From contig BDSL01000014.1 in NCBI GenBank assembly GCA_003116995.1, positions 124,001 through 188,000 on the forward strand: 64,000 nucleotides of DNA, read 5' to 3'. Below are positions 23,660 through 35,335 of the stretch, one piece after another (the first letter of the stretch is position 1; each line of letters begins with the position of its first letter). The notes beneath the pieces were generated by a model that was not told the origin of the DNA, searched no databases, and saw nothing but the letters and a program-made list of their open reading frames with translations. The stretch comes from Yamagishiella unicocca (Eukaryota > Chlorophyta > Chlorophyceae > Chlamydomonadales > Volvocaceae). Made by a program: the position numbers and the translations under genes.

Positions 23660-26600
23660 TTAACCAGCCATAACGGTTCCCGCCGACTTCACCACCGATG
23701 CATAATGCCGAGAACGGCGTTGGCGCGTCTGAAGGAGGAGGCCCCAGGCCGGCCCTGGGTGCCGATACTCCCCACCCACGCCATATACCATTGAGGCCGG
23801 TGGCCCAGGGGCCGCAGCTAAGAGTGCGTTCTCGGCGGCGTCGGCTAACGGGCTTCCCCACTCCGCCCTGCCGCAGCCCGCGTCATCCCGCGCGCTCCGC
23901 ACCTGCACCCGCTCCTCCGGTGAGTGCGCACCCTTGATGGTGGGTCTGCGCGGGATGCGTGGGTGAGTGCGTGGGTGGGTGGGGTAGGGGGGAAACCCGT
24001 CAGTTTGTGTACGGGCGTGTGTGGGAGGAACACAGGGAACGTCCAGGGAACCACAACCGACTTATCCGGTATGCATGTGTGGGACAAGAGCAGGGCGCGG
24101 CGGAGGGGGGCAAGCGCCATGGTGCGGCGTAGACGTACCCCTTGCGCCCCGTCCAGCCACAACCCCGCTGTGCGGCTTGCGGTCTGCTGCACCTGACTCA
24201 CCCGAACGACACCATGTCCATCCCGGGGAACTTCTCGCCCAAGATGCCGCACTCCAGGCCGGCGTGGATGGCGCCCACCTGCGCCGCGAGTCGGGAGTCG
24301 GGGGTCGGCAGTCAGCGATCGGCAGTTGGAGGTTGGCAGCCAGGGGTCGGCGATCCGCAGTTGGGGGTTGGCAGTCACAGTTCGCGGGTCGATTGCGCGT
24401 AGCAGCATCGCATAGGCGGGGTGATGGAGCCAGCGCAGAGCGCCGCGGTCCGGGCCCGGCGCTCGGGGAGGACGGGCACGAACCGGCGCAGCATTGCAGC
24501 CGGGATCCGGGACTGTGTCCCGGCTAAAGCTCCCTTGCACGTCCGCAACTCAAAACGGATCCACGTCGTCCCAACTGACAACGCGACGAAGGGCCCGCAC
24601 GGCCGCCCCATGTCGCCACTACCTCTTTCCCCATCAAGTGGTCCCACAGTGGTGGTCCCCCATCAAGTGGTCCCACAGAATACCTTCGCGCTCCTACTGC
24701 CGCCCAGCATGTCGCGATAGGCGTCCAGCGTCACCTGCGGGAGGAGGTGGGGAGTCAAAAAAAGAGATGGGGAGGGGGGTTTAAGGAGAATCCGCCAACC
24801 AAGGCGGTGAAGGTGGCGGTCCAGAAGAGACGTTAGGGGGGGGACGTAGAAACGGGGATTGGTGAAATGAGGCGCGGCATCTGTAAGGCTAGGACAAAGC
24901 TATGTAGGACGTCTGTTCAAGTGGGAGGTGGATGGGAAGAGGGTGCAAGGGCTGCGAAGCACCCTGGATAGGGCGATTTCCATGCAGTGCAGTGCAAGGA
25001 GGCCGGAACTGGACTCACAGGACCGGCCGCCGTCTCCGGCCCACGCCAACACTGCCCCCCGGCTGACAGCCACGACCCGCCACCGTCCCCCCGCCCCTCC
25101 CTGCCCCCCTCCCTGGAGTCCTGCCCTACCTGCAGTACCCGGCTGTCCATGTTGGGCTGCCAGCCAGGGTAGGCCTTGCCCCGCTGCACCTCAACGCAGC
25201 CAGCCAGCCCCGCCAGGCCCTGTCAGAGGGCAGCCGAAGCAGCCGACTCAGCAGAAGCAGCAGAAGCAACGGCAGAGTCAGCGGCAGAGCCAGCACACGT
25301 CACCTCACCCCGAACCCTCCCTGCCGTCGAGTCACCTGGATGACGTCACGGGTGGCCTCCAGCGCCGGCATGAGGGAGGACCGAGTGGTGGTGACGATGG
25401 CGTAGCGGCGGCGGGAGGGAGCCTGGGGTGTTGGAGAGGGGAGGCGCGCGGGGGGAGGTGCACACGGAGGGGTTGGGCCTTGGGCGCTGCGAGTGTCGGC
25501 GGACAGGGACGTTCCACGATCGCGTCTCTTCGACGCAGCTCCCATGCCGTCAGCAGGAGCCCCTGCCCCTGCCCCTGCGCGAGCAGCAGCGCTAAGGAGC
25601 AGCACTAGAAGCAGGAACCCCAACCCCCGACTCGCCCGCCGCCTCACCCAAACCAACCTTACGACCCACAAATACCTCACCGGAGGGCCGCCCGCTCCCC
25701 GGGCCCTGTACCCGCTAGACGCCCTGCCCACCCGTGAACGCATCCCGGGGCCCCTCGAGCTGCGCACCTCCCTCCCTCCTCCCTGCTCGCCCCCTCACCT
25801 GCGTGTCCCCCACCCCCCTGCTCGCCCCGTCACCTGCGTGTCACCTCCGCTGCCCTCCACCGGCGGCAGCTCCTTGAGTGAGGCCACGTTGTTGCTGGTC
25901 TCGACCAGGCCTGCCGCCAGGGGCGAGCAGATGCATTGGGCGGTCGGCCGACGAGGAGTGCACCGAGCGTGCATGCGTGGAACCCGCGAACACCCACGCC
26001 CGCGACCCACACACAAGCGATGCTTGCACCCGACACCACTCGGCAGAAACAGCCGCGGCAGCAACGTGGACCAACCAGCTCAGGGTAGACCAGACCAGCT
26101 CAGAGTAGACCAGACCAGACCGGAGTAGACCAGACCAGACCAGACCAGACCAGACCAGACCAGACCAGACCAGACCAGACCAGACCAGGGCGCCGCCCGG
26201 ACCAGCGGAGGCGAACGCCCGCCCAGCTGCTGGCGCAGCCACCCGGAATCCACCTGGCATAACGCGCGTGACTTTGACCCACCTGGCACCGCGTGTGAGA
26301 ACTTGACGGGGCCATGCGGCAGGCCCCGCAGCAGCGCCAGCAGGCGGTCCACGTCCGCAGGAGCAACCACCGCCACCGCGGAGGAGGCGGAGGAGGCGGC
26401 GGAGGCGGCGGGCTGCGGCGTCAGCGTCAGGCTCAGTCCGGCCTCGACGCCGCCGTACTCCGTACGAAGCGCCTCCAGGAGGGTCTGTACGGCAGACGCC
26501 ACTGCGGCCTGCTGCTCGTCCGCGATCTGAGGGAGGGGCCCCCAGACGCGGGTGGCAAAACCCCATGCGGGCTCAGGTGTATGGAAGTGGCGCCAATACC

Positions 26601-29600
26601 GGCACCGGGTGGGTGCCGGCATCACCCGGTCGCGATCCTCTTTTTTTCGGGTTACGCTGTTGTAAGCCCCTGTATGGGTCGGTCCTCTTTGTCCGCCACC
26701 CGCTCTTAGGAATAGTGACAATTACAATAACAACCCTAAAATCGTACGCTTGCAGCACCGGTAATGTAATGCTCATGTTGTTGCTGTTCCCCGTGCCGCT
26801 AGCTCACCAGGACTACCGCCGACGCATCGCGAGCAATTGCATTTCGCTTGTCGCCGCCGTTCGCCGCCGCCAGCCGCCAGTCGTCGGGCCCCGCCGCCGC
26901 CGCCACCGCCGCCAGCACCCGGCCCATCAGCTGCACCGCGTTGCCGCGGCCCTCGTGAATGTTGAGGCCGCTGTGGCCGCCCAGCAGCCCGCCCAGCTTG
27001 ATCTGCGGCAGTAGCGCCCCACAAATCGAAATTCAATAGTGGATTCCGAATCCAAGGTGCACCACACAAGCTGCAGGGCTCCCCACCGCAACGTGCGAGG
27101 GTCGCGCATTGGGGAACACCGGATCAAGTGTTTTACCGTGTCCATGCGATTCTCTCCCTCCCAGCACCATTCACCCAAGCCCGCGGCTACGCCACTGCCC
27201 CTCCCCTTCCCCAATACTCGTACATGGGTTTTCCTTGCAACCTCCCCAATACTCCAGACCGAAACACCCCCCTCCCCTCCCCTTCTCTTATCAAACCCCC
27301 CTCCCCTTCCCACCAGGTAGGCCTCCATGGCCGGCTGCGCTGGCGGCTGCTCCAGTGCCACCTCCAGCACCAGGCTCATGTCGCCACCGCCGGCGCAGCC
27401 AATGAACACCTCGCCCCAGTCCTCTGCGACCCACGCACGGAAGGGCGGCGGGCCAAGGAAGGTCATCTGCCGAGGGTCTTGCGTCATTTGTAGGGCCTTC
27501 CCTTCCCATTTGGGTAAGCGACCCAGGAGGCATGCGGTGGGAGGCGCGGCCTGGGGCAATCGAAACGTAGGGGCGTGCGCACATCGCACTAGGCGCCCGG
27601 GGCGCCCCCCGTGCCGCCTCAGGTAGGGCTCCACTCCAGGAAGGGCTCCACTCCAGGAAGGGCTCCACTCCAGGAAGGGCTCCGCTCCAGGAAGGGCTCC
27701 ACTCCAGGAAGGGCTCCACTCCAGGAGGGGCCCCACTCCAGGAAGGGCTCCACTCCAGGAAGGGCTCCGCCCATAGCGCCCACCTACCCAGGCCCGACCC
27801 CCCCTGCCTTGCCCCCCACCCTCCCGCAGCCCTCGCAGCCCCCGCAGCCCCCGCAACCCCTACCCGTGTCCAGGTTAAGCATGGTGCGGCTGGTCAGCAG
27901 GTCTGGAGAGATCTGGAAGGCGCCTGCGGGGTATGAGAGGAGACCCGTGGGTCGGCACTGGGAAGTAAAACCGGGAGGGGGGCAGAACACGGCAGGACGG
28001 TGTGCGCCAGGCGGCGGAGGCATGGTGGGGTACGGCCGGCGGGAGGGTACGGCAGCATTCGTGGGTGTAGCTCTGTGGTGAGGCCCGGGGGGCCCGCACT
28101 GGCGCGCAGGGCGAAAGGCGCGGCCTTTCCTCCCCCCATGACCCTCCCTGGAGCTGGAGCTCCCCCCCACAGCACCGCAACCAACCCAACCCCACTTGAC
28201 CATTCACGCCCCCCAGCCTCACGCCCCATACCCCGGCATGCATCTCGAAACGTCTGCTCTAAACGGTTTTTCTCGCATCCACGGGCCTTCCTCGCACCCC
28301 CCCGGCCCCCGCACCTGTCAGCCCGGTCTCCTCATCCACCGTGAAGAGGCACTCCAGCGGGGGCAGCTTGGCTGTGGGCGGGGAGGCCAGCAGCGCCAGC
28401 GCCGCGGCCACTCCTGCAGATGAAGCCAGGTCGTCCAGGAGGCAGGCGTGGGGGAAATAGTACGCGGAACAGACCGGCGAATCGACACCCTGCACCTCCC
28501 CCCTCGCGGCGGCCCAGTCGGGTCTCCCGCCACCACTAGTCCGTCAGTCCAGCACATTCGCCGCACCACCCACCGATGCCGTTGTCCGCCCCCAGCGTGG
28601 TGCCGCACGCCTTGAGCCAGTCGCCCTCCCGCTTCAGCGCGAGGGGCTCCGTGAGGAAGTCGTGAGCCACCGCGGGGTCCTTCTCGCAGACCATGTCCAC
28701 ATGGCCCTGAGCCGAGGGCAGTGGCATGGCAGAGGCAAGGGGGCTCAGCGGCGCGGCTAGAGCGGGTTTGGTTGGTTGGTTGGTTGGTCGGTTGGTAGGT
28801 AGGTAGGTTGGCGAGGGGGTCTACAAAGCGGACATGGTGGGTGGGTGAGCTGCAGGCCAGCAATCGGAAGATGGGCGCAAGGCCAGGAAGCACAGGCAAG
28901 GGCGGGATTTGCGTGACAAAAGGCAGGTCCGAAGCGGCTCCAAAGAGCCGCTTTCGACAAAAGACCCGGCCGCCGACAGGACGACACGAGTACGCAACAT
29001 TCCGTTCAACAGCTCCGACTGCTCCGGAACCAACCGCACCCACGCACCATCACGTCCGCGCCCACGGAGCACCACGCCGAACCAGGCCGCATGCGCTAGG
29101 ACTGTCCCGTCCCTGGTCCGCCGTCCTTTGGACGCACGCCTCCCGACTCGGAGGTGGTTCGCCTGGCCCCTGACACGCGGGTCGTTTGTTCCACGGTACC
29201 TGGATGGCCACACACGGCGCCCCCTCGCCGCCGCCAGAGCCCGGTCTGCGGATAACCAAATTGCCCACCGAGTCCTGCTGCCAGGCCAGCTGCCGCTCAG
29301 CCGCAAAGTCCTTCAGGTATTGCAGCACCCTGTTGGCAAGGGGCGTTGTGGATGTGTACGGCGTGACTGTGTACGGCAGGAGTAGAGGAGAGGGTGGTGG
29401 GTGCCACAAGTTGGTCGTACTGTGACCCCATACTCCGTTCCGCCGGCATGGAACCCTCCACGAGGCTCGGCTCGGAGTTACAGGGAGACGACACGACAAC
29501 GTCGGACGAGGAGCTTGGTTGCGGGAGATGTGAGGACACCACGTTACTTGGTGCGAAGATTGGGTACGTGGGCTGCCATGCGCGCCATTGAATTGAGAGC

Positions 29601-30077
29601 ATGAGGAGAACACACGGTCAAGTGCCGGCTACTGGCAGCATGGCTCGTCAGGGCGGATGAAGTGGGTGCTTGTCTGTGAGAGAGATATCCAAAAGATTGG
29701 AACCTATTTCCGGAACCGAGATGCAGGTGCTGTAGGTGCAGGCGGTGGCGCAACAGTTGTCGTGATGCAAGATGGCGAACGGCAGGGAGGTGAAGGGTCA
29801 GGGGGGCGGAAAGTGGCGAGTCCGCGGGCTGCGATATGACCCACCGTTGCTCATGTTTTGAAGGACGGGGTATTTGCGTCAGGTCCTTGAAAAAGCGCCA
29901 CAGCGGGGCCGGCTGCAGGCCAGCGATGACGTCCTCTGCAACCATTGTGCTGCTCCGACTCAAAGCTGTCGCAGCATAGCATACGGCCCTTTCTGGGCGA
30001 GAATATATCGCCTTGATGGCTGGCCTAGCGAAAGCTGAGCGAATGCCAAGCGTATGCGAGAAGCCCTGAACCAACAT
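23660..30077 (-). CDS. M20C aminoacyl-histidine (Xaa-His) dipeptidase, PepD-like
   Basis: Zinc dipeptidase that hydrolyses Xaa-His and other dipeptides. Fifteen exons on -: 30077-29845, 29329-29200, 28706-28574, 28413-28315, 27923-27864, 27423-27314, 27002-26808, 26526-26283, 25910-25834, 25422-25336, 25219-25130, 24734-24684, 24278-24202, 23945-23903, 23728-23660. The phases sum exactly to 565 residues. The order matches bacterial PepD: IPRPSKHE, GHVDMV (Zn His), GTTLGADNGIG (bridging Asp), DEETGL (catalytic Glu), LNLDT, GCAGG, GGHSG, RNAIAR, GLVETSNN, AYPGWQP, IHAGLECG, and GAHSPEERV (C-terminal Zn His). The first 45 or so residues, rich in Arg/Ala/Ser, look like an organelle-targeting peptide. 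A second Met (MVAEDV) could start a cytosolic form. The last exon is the least certain, because its intron is also open in the same frame. Confidence 0.9.
24640..24681. repeat. Short duplication at an exon 12 donor
   Basis: CATCAAGTGGTCCCACAG occurs twice within 42 bases, just inside the intron after dipeptidase exon 12 (low end 24684). Confidence 0.7.
26086..26188. repeat. CAGAC pentanucleotide array
   Basis: About 100 bases of CAGAC units with a few interruptions lie in the dipeptidase intron 26282-25911. It is noncoding in the spliced gene. Confidence 0.9.
27624..27768. repeat. 18-bp tandem array in dipeptidase intron 5
   Basis: About eight copies of GGGCTCCACTCCAGGAAG lie between exons 5 and 6 of the dipeptidase. 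The unit is a multiple of three, so it reads open on both strands, but it contains no part of the peptidase. Confidence 0.9.
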
Positions 30078-31056
30078 CCACCCCTACGGTTAATCGGCAC
30101 TGTCATATGAAATTGAAATTGAATGTATTGTCAAGCTTAGCAAACATTCTACGCTTCTGTAGGGTACGCAACATTCGTACTGGACGCCCGGAAGGCTGGA
30201 TCGGAAGGTTGGGTAGAAGGCACGATGAATCGTCGATGTACATGCAAATACACCAGTCTCTTCTTCAACCATCGTTACTCCATTTACGGTTCACTCGGCT
30301 TGCGAAGGTTAGCAAGTCGACACGGTTTTGCCACCACAGCCTCTGCGGCACGGATGATGCAGGCGCGGCTCTCCCAAAGGAAGTTCCTTGCTGGCCGATC
30401 ACCTGGAATTGCCCAGGTCTGTTCAGCGAGCCGCGCCTTATCGGAACCTTATGCTTGCAACTGCTCATTTCATGCTCGGGCGCTGTGATCATGGGTGCGA
30501 AACCAGATCTGCACTCTAGGAGACTCCGTGCATCCCCGGGCTGCGTGCAGTCGATGTCGGGGCCATTCCGGCGGCGGTTGCCCAGGCCGCACAGATTCGC
30601 GGCATACCGCCGCTGCCAGCAGCTGCTGCTGCTGCTGCTGCTGCTGCTGGAGGGCTGAAACAAGGAAGGGAAAAGACAGCAACTGCGAGCGATCTGCGCA
30701 GCAATTATTGGTACCCTAGGCGGACTGGGCTATGCAGTCGAAGGGCGCGGCCCAAATCGTACCCAGCCCGACGCGACCCCGGATGCAGCCTGTAAGATTA
30801 GTGCACCGAAAATTCCATTCGGCACTCCTCATGGTCGCCTGGCGTCCGCGCATTATCGCCAAGGAAAGCGCTCTGCCACCTGCACGAGCGCCAGTTTGGC
30901 CCTTGCTGGCCCCTTCCCCGTCCCCTTGAAGCCGCCTCTCCACCCGCCCCGCCCGCCTGCGTCTCCTCCTTTCCTCCTCGTCCCCCTCCCGCTTCTGCCT
31001 TCCGCTTCCTATGCCGTGTAACCGGGTCCGAAGCCTATGCATCAGCTACACTTCCC
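30078..31056. promoter_or_regulatory. Divergent promoter region, dipeptidase / sulfurtransferase
   Basis: The dipeptidase starts at 30077 on - and the sulfurtransferase at 31057 on +, so this 1-kb interval must hold both promoters. It includes a CTG triplet run near 30622-30650. No clear TATA box can be assigned. Open frames here look like shadows. Confidence 0.5.
30622..30650. repeat. CTG triplet run
   Basis: About nine CTG triplets in the divergent intergenic region upstream of the sulfurtransferase. No supported gene covers it. Confidence 0.8.
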
Positions 31057-34000
31057 ATGTCGAGTAACCTTTTCTTTTCGGTACCCCCCCACCCCGGCCA
31101 GGCCAAACAACTCCAACGCAGGTACCTCTCCGGCGCCACCGCTACTAACCCGGCCCAGAGCCGTACACTTGCGGCTGCGGCCATGGAGCCAGTGGTGACC
31201 GCCGAGTGGCTGGCGGAGAGGTGCGGCGGAGGGGGGGGAGGGGGGCCTTATGTGTTCCGCGGGCAGCTGCCGGGCAGATCAGCCGCGTGTTGCAGATCAG
31301 AATCCCCAGCCTCCCTCCTGCCCCTTCTGAGCCCCTTGCTCCTGATCAACCCCGTGTTGTCAGTCAGGAGCCTCCTGCCCCTTCTGAGCCCCTTGCTCCT
31401 GATCAGTTGCGGTGGCGGCGCGTACGTTCACCTCACCTGTCTGAATAAAAGGAATGGACACGTAGGCGCATTACAGTAGTCCCTTGACGGCGTCATGCTA
31501 TCGCCCCAGCAACATGGCCAATGGTGGGTAGGAAGCGAATGTGGTAGGTCAGTGATGCCCCTGCGTGTCAGCCAGGGGTGCGTCCGACCAGAGTACGGCA
31601 CCTTGCTGACGGAGCCACGTGGTGTCAGGCAGAGGTAGTGTGTCCGACCAGAGTGTACGGCAACTTGCTGACGGAGCCCCGTGGTGCCGTACCACAAACC
31701 CGGCCCAGGCTGAACGACCCGTCCGTACGAGTGCTGGACACGTGCTGGTACATGCCGGTTCACCAACGCGACAAGCTGGCGGACCACCGCGCCTCACGCA
31801 TCCGGGGTGCGCGGTTCTTCGACGTGGATGGCGTCACCGCCGACGCCGCCACCGCTGGCGGGCTGCCACACATGCTGCCTTCCGAGCAGGTGCGCCACGA
31901 TACGCTTCAAAGACGAAGGGCCAAATGCTGGTTTAAATACCCGCGCATACCGGTTGATACCGGTTATTACCGGTAAGTACCAGTTAAAGCCGGTTGATAC
32001 CGGTTACTACCGGTTAATACGTGTTAATACCGGTTTCCTGACAGCTGCTCAACTGCCGTTGCGTCCCCTGCCGCAGGGCTTCGCTGCCGCCATGGACGCG
32101 CTCGGCATAACCAACGATACGACTGTCGTGCTGTACGACCATCTGGGCATTTTCTCCGCGCCGCGCGTGTGGTGGACGTTCAAGGTGTTTGGACACGAGA
32201 GGTGCGGCGGCGGTGAGGGGCTGCGGGTCCGGCCGAGGAGCCACTGCTGGTGCGCCGCCCTGGCGACCCAGCACCGTAGCTAGGGTGTGGTGCCCTGCGG
32301 ATGCGGAGGGCTGAAGATCGGCGATGGCGCCTTACCTTCTCCCCTTCGAATGACCGCCTCCGCCTGGGACAAAGAAACCTCCCCTTCGCGCCCGGCCATC
32401 ACACCCACTGCTCCCCCAGCCCACATCACCGCCCCTCAGGCCCAGCCCTGTGCTCGCAAGTGCAGCTCCCTTCAATCCCCGCCGCTCAGCGGGTCTTCAC
32501 GCCATACCCCGCACCCCTCTGGCGGCTCACCATGGCCGCCCCATGCTCCACGGCCCTCCCATGACGTAGTCGCTGCCGTGAAGCTAGCTTCGTACGCTCG
32601 TCTGTGGCATGGCCCTCCCTGCAGGGTGGCGGTGCTCCAGGGGGGACTGCCCGCGTGGCGCGCCAAGGGCCTGCCCCTGGAGTCCGGGGCGCCCTCCGAT
32701 GACGTCATGTTTGCTGGCAGCCGCGCGTGCGCATCGCCACCGGCCACCACACACTACCGGGCGGTGCTCGACCGCAGCAAGGTGCGTTTGTCGTGGTTGA
32801 CATAAAGACCGGTGTCCGTCGAAAAGGGGGGGCTTCAAGAAGCTGGGGAGGGCTGCGGGTTGCGCAAGCGACATGAGCTCGGGCTTCCCTACGCACAAGG
32901 CGAGCTGGAAGAAGCCAGAAATGATGCAAGCAAGGGGCACCGGGCCGGCACCGGCCGACACAGGGTACTCCCCGCAGCCATAGGGCTCCAGGGCTGCCGC
33001 ACCCCTGAGATGCACGCCTGAGACCTCCCGAGGAGCCCAGGGGCGCTCAAACGAGGCACAAGGCGAGCTGGAAGAAGCTAGTGCTGCCGCACCCCTAAGG
33101 CCTCCGAGGAGCCCCGGGGCCGAGGGGCGGCTTAGCGCTCATAGAAGGCACCGCGCTCCAGCTGCGGCGCCGGCCCCCCCCCACCCCACCCTCCCTCCCC
33201 AATCATCCACTTCATAGCGGCTGTGTTCATCGACCCCCCCCCCTCCTCGCCCTCCACTCGGGGCCCGCAGGTCCGCTCCCTGGATGACATGGTGGCCAAC
33301 ATCAGCAGCAAGGCCGAGCAGGTCATGGATGCCCGCAGCGGCGGCCGCTTCGTGGGCACGGAGCCGGAGCCTAGGGCCGGACTGCGTGGAGGCCACATAC
33401 CGGGTAAGCACTGGGGGCCCAGGGAGGAGGGGCCCAGGGAGGAGGGGCCCAGGGAGGAGGGGCCCAGGGAGGAGGGGCCCAGGGAGGAGGGGCCCAGGGA
33501 GGAGGGGCCGAGCAGGGCCGCCGAGGGAGTGAAAGGGGAGGAGGGGCCGACTGGGCAGGAAAAGGTGCGCACGCCCCTGGCATCAGCCGTTGCTCTGTGG
33601 CTTGGCTCACGCGGAGGGCCGCGAGGCTAGGGCGATGGGCGCGTGGGCTGAGGGCTGCGTGACTGGGCGTTGCAGCGCATTTGCATTTTCGGAAACACGC
33701 AGCAGGGGCAACACCAAGCCCCGTTGTGCCAGGCCCTCGTTTGAGCGCCTACACCCAACCCGGCTCCCTTGCCCCGGCAGGCGCGCGCAGCCTGCCCTTC
33801 CCTGTGCTGCTCGAGTCGGGTGCATTCAAGCCGCGAGAGCAGCTGGAGGCGGCGTTCCGGGCGGCGGGTCTGGATCCCGAGCAACCCATCGCAGGGAGCT
33901 GCGGCTCGGGGCTCACGGCCTGCATCCTGGCACTGGCGCTGTACCAGGTCAATGGCAAGCTGGTGGGTCGGCGTGGGTCGGTGGGTCGGTGGGACACAGC

Positions 34001-34193
34001 CGCTATCCGGCCCTTGTAGAACTGCCCCAGGTCCTTGCAGCACTCCCGATCGAGCCAACTCCCTTACCACGAGTATGTCCCCTCCGCCCACCTGCCCCTG
34101 CGATGCGGCAAGGCTGCCATCTACGACGGCTCCTGGAGCGAGTACGGCGCCCGGAGCGATGTGCCCGTCAGCACCCTGCCCGAGGACCCCTAG
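31057..34193 (+). CDS. STR1: Mercaptopyruvate/thiosulfate sulfurtransferase (two rhodanese domains)
   Basis: Transfers sulfur from 3-mercaptopyruvate or thiosulfate to an acceptor. Seven exons: 31057-31220, 31709-31889, 32077-32201, 32625-32781, 33271-33403, 33781-33962, 34113-34193, with consistent phases and 340 residues. The N-terminal rhodanese domain has [33 protein letters not shown] and [17 protein letters not shown]. The C-terminal domain has the active-site loop [16 protein letters not shown], with catalytic Cys in CGSGxTA as in mercaptopyruvate sulfurtransferases, then [10 protein letters not shown]. This matches plant STR1 closely. The first 42 residues resemble a mitochondrial or plastid transit peptide ahead of [10 protein letters not shown]. 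Met at 31183 would give a form without it. The acceptor of the last exon (34113) is somewhat weak but gives the expected length. Confidence 0.92.
31299..31405. repeat. Direct duplication in sulfurtransferase intron 1
   Basis: The block CCTCCTGCCCCTTCTGAGCC and its continuation CCTTGCTCCTGATCA occur twice, separated by a short linker. Confidence 0.8.
31565..31690. repeat. Direct duplication of about 58 bp in intron 1
   Basis: The segment with GTCCGACCAGAGT, CTTGCTGACGGAGCC and CGTGGTG is present twice, just upstream of exon 2. Confidence 0.7.
31939..32036. repeat. TACCGGTTNA decanucleotide repeat
   Basis: About ten degenerate copies of TACCGGTTNA lie in intron 2 of the sulfurtransferase, ending about 40 bases before exon 3. 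Confidence 0.85.
33418..33510. repeat. 15-bp tandem array in intron 5
   Basis: About six copies of CCCAGGGAGGAGGGG begin 15 bases after the intron 5 donor at 33404. The unit is a multiple of three and stays open on +. Confidence 0.9.
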
Positions 34194-34284
34194 CTGGATC
34201 CCTAGCTGGATCCCTAGCTGGATCCCTAGCTGGATCCTTAGCTGGATCCCTAGCTGGATCCCTAGCTGGAACGCTAGCTGGATG
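34191..34284 (+). repeat. 12-bp array repeating the stop codon
   Basis: The unit TAGCTGGATCCC is repeated almost eight times. The first TAG is the stop codon of the sulfurtransferase. As 12 is a multiple of three, each later unit places another TAG in the same frame. Confidence 0.95.
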
Positions 34285-34598
34285 TGGTGCAGGGGGCACG
34301 CAACGCAGGGAAAGCGCGCGCGCGACGCGATGGTTGGACAGGGCTAGGGGTAGGAGGGGGTAGTGGCGATGTTGGGAGCCATGCTCCCCCGCGTGCTGGC
34401 TGGTGGGCGTTGTGCTACAGCCAAGCGGTGTGCTGCAGCCAAGCGCTGCCTATCGAGCGCATTTTCGCGGGTGTGGGAATATTACACGGGCGAAAACGTA
34501 AGACACGAGTGAATTTCGTGGCGCCATACGTGCCATACATAGTGGGGACGCCGGCGAATCATCTAGCTGCGTCAGCGGGGTGGCCGGGCGGCTGGAGA

Positions 34599-34603
34599 TG
34601 TAA
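34599..34603 (+). terminator. STR1: TGTAA polyadenylation signal
   Basis: TGTAA in GATGTAAATAAG, about 405 bases past the sulfurtransferase stop. It is a likely poly(A) signal. Confidence 0.55.
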
Positions 34604-34839
34604 ATAAGCTGTTTCGCAAGCAAGTGTGGGAGAAGCATCACTATCACGGTTTTACCAGAGCGACATCTCTTTTAACGTCCCGTGCGGCACACACCTTGAG
34701 GAGGATGGCTTGCCGTGGATGCCGCAGCCGGCGGCAACTAACAAAGGGGCAGTCGCAACCACCATATGCATGTTTCTCTTCCAGCCCCCTTGATAAGCCA
34801 TGAAAGCCCTCATTTCCAGCGCCGGACTCAGGACACAGG

Positions 34840-34898
34840 TAGTACTTGTAACAGGGGCCTCCAGACCAGTCCAGACCAAAGGGCAGAACCACCGGGCA
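34840..34898 (-). repeat. Dispersed short repeat family 2, copy
   Basis: Reads AGTACTTGTAACAGGGGCCT, then CCAGACC..CCAAAGGGCAGAACC, the family core in reverse orientation. Confidence 0.6.
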
Positions 34899-35160
34899 CA
34901 TCGCCGGAGACCGAAGGAGATGGAAGAGATACAAAACAAGCATAACAAGTACTACCCATATTACCACCAGCCAACAGTCCAGAGGCAAGAAGAGTAGCAG
35001 CCAACACCCCAGGGGTAATTTGCGCTGTAGGCGTCCCTAATAGGAACCGATCACCGACACACAGGTGCAGCGCCGTACGTAACTCGTTAAGCCGTTATTA
35101 AAGCTAAGGCATTTGGCGGGGGAGCCCCCGCTCGGCCACCGATATCGGATTTCTACCTGC

Positions 35161-35220
35161 AGTAGTACTTGTTACAGTGGGCTCCAGACCAAAGGCAGAA
35201 CCACCGAGCACCGAGCCGGT
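35161..35220 (-). repeat. Dispersed short repeat family 2, copy
   Basis: Contains GTTACAGTGGGCTCCAGACC followed by AAAGGCAGAACCACCG. It is the clearest reverse-oriented copy. Confidence 0.65.
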
Positions 35221-35280
35221 AATCAGCAGCTGAGGGAGACGCACGCCAGTTTGGCAACCTGACACATTCAGGATGTACCC

Positions 35281-35335
35281 GACGATGCTATCTTCCGGTC
35301 TGGAGCTCACTGAAACAGTTACTACTACGCGCCTC
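35281..35335 (+). repeat. Dispersed short repeat family 2, copy
   Basis: Contains GGTCTGGAGCTCACTGAAAC followed by AGTTACTACTAC, forward orientation, about 60 bases from a reverse copy. Confidence 0.55.

Noticed and set aside
26086..26188. WSGLVWSGLVW-type repeat protein frame
   Set aside because: Produced by the CAGAC array on the - strand. It lies wholly in a dipeptidase intron.
30470..30720. Polyleucine or polyglutamine small proteins over the CTG run
   Set aside because: Open in several frames only because of the triplet repeat. It lies in the divergent promoter interval.
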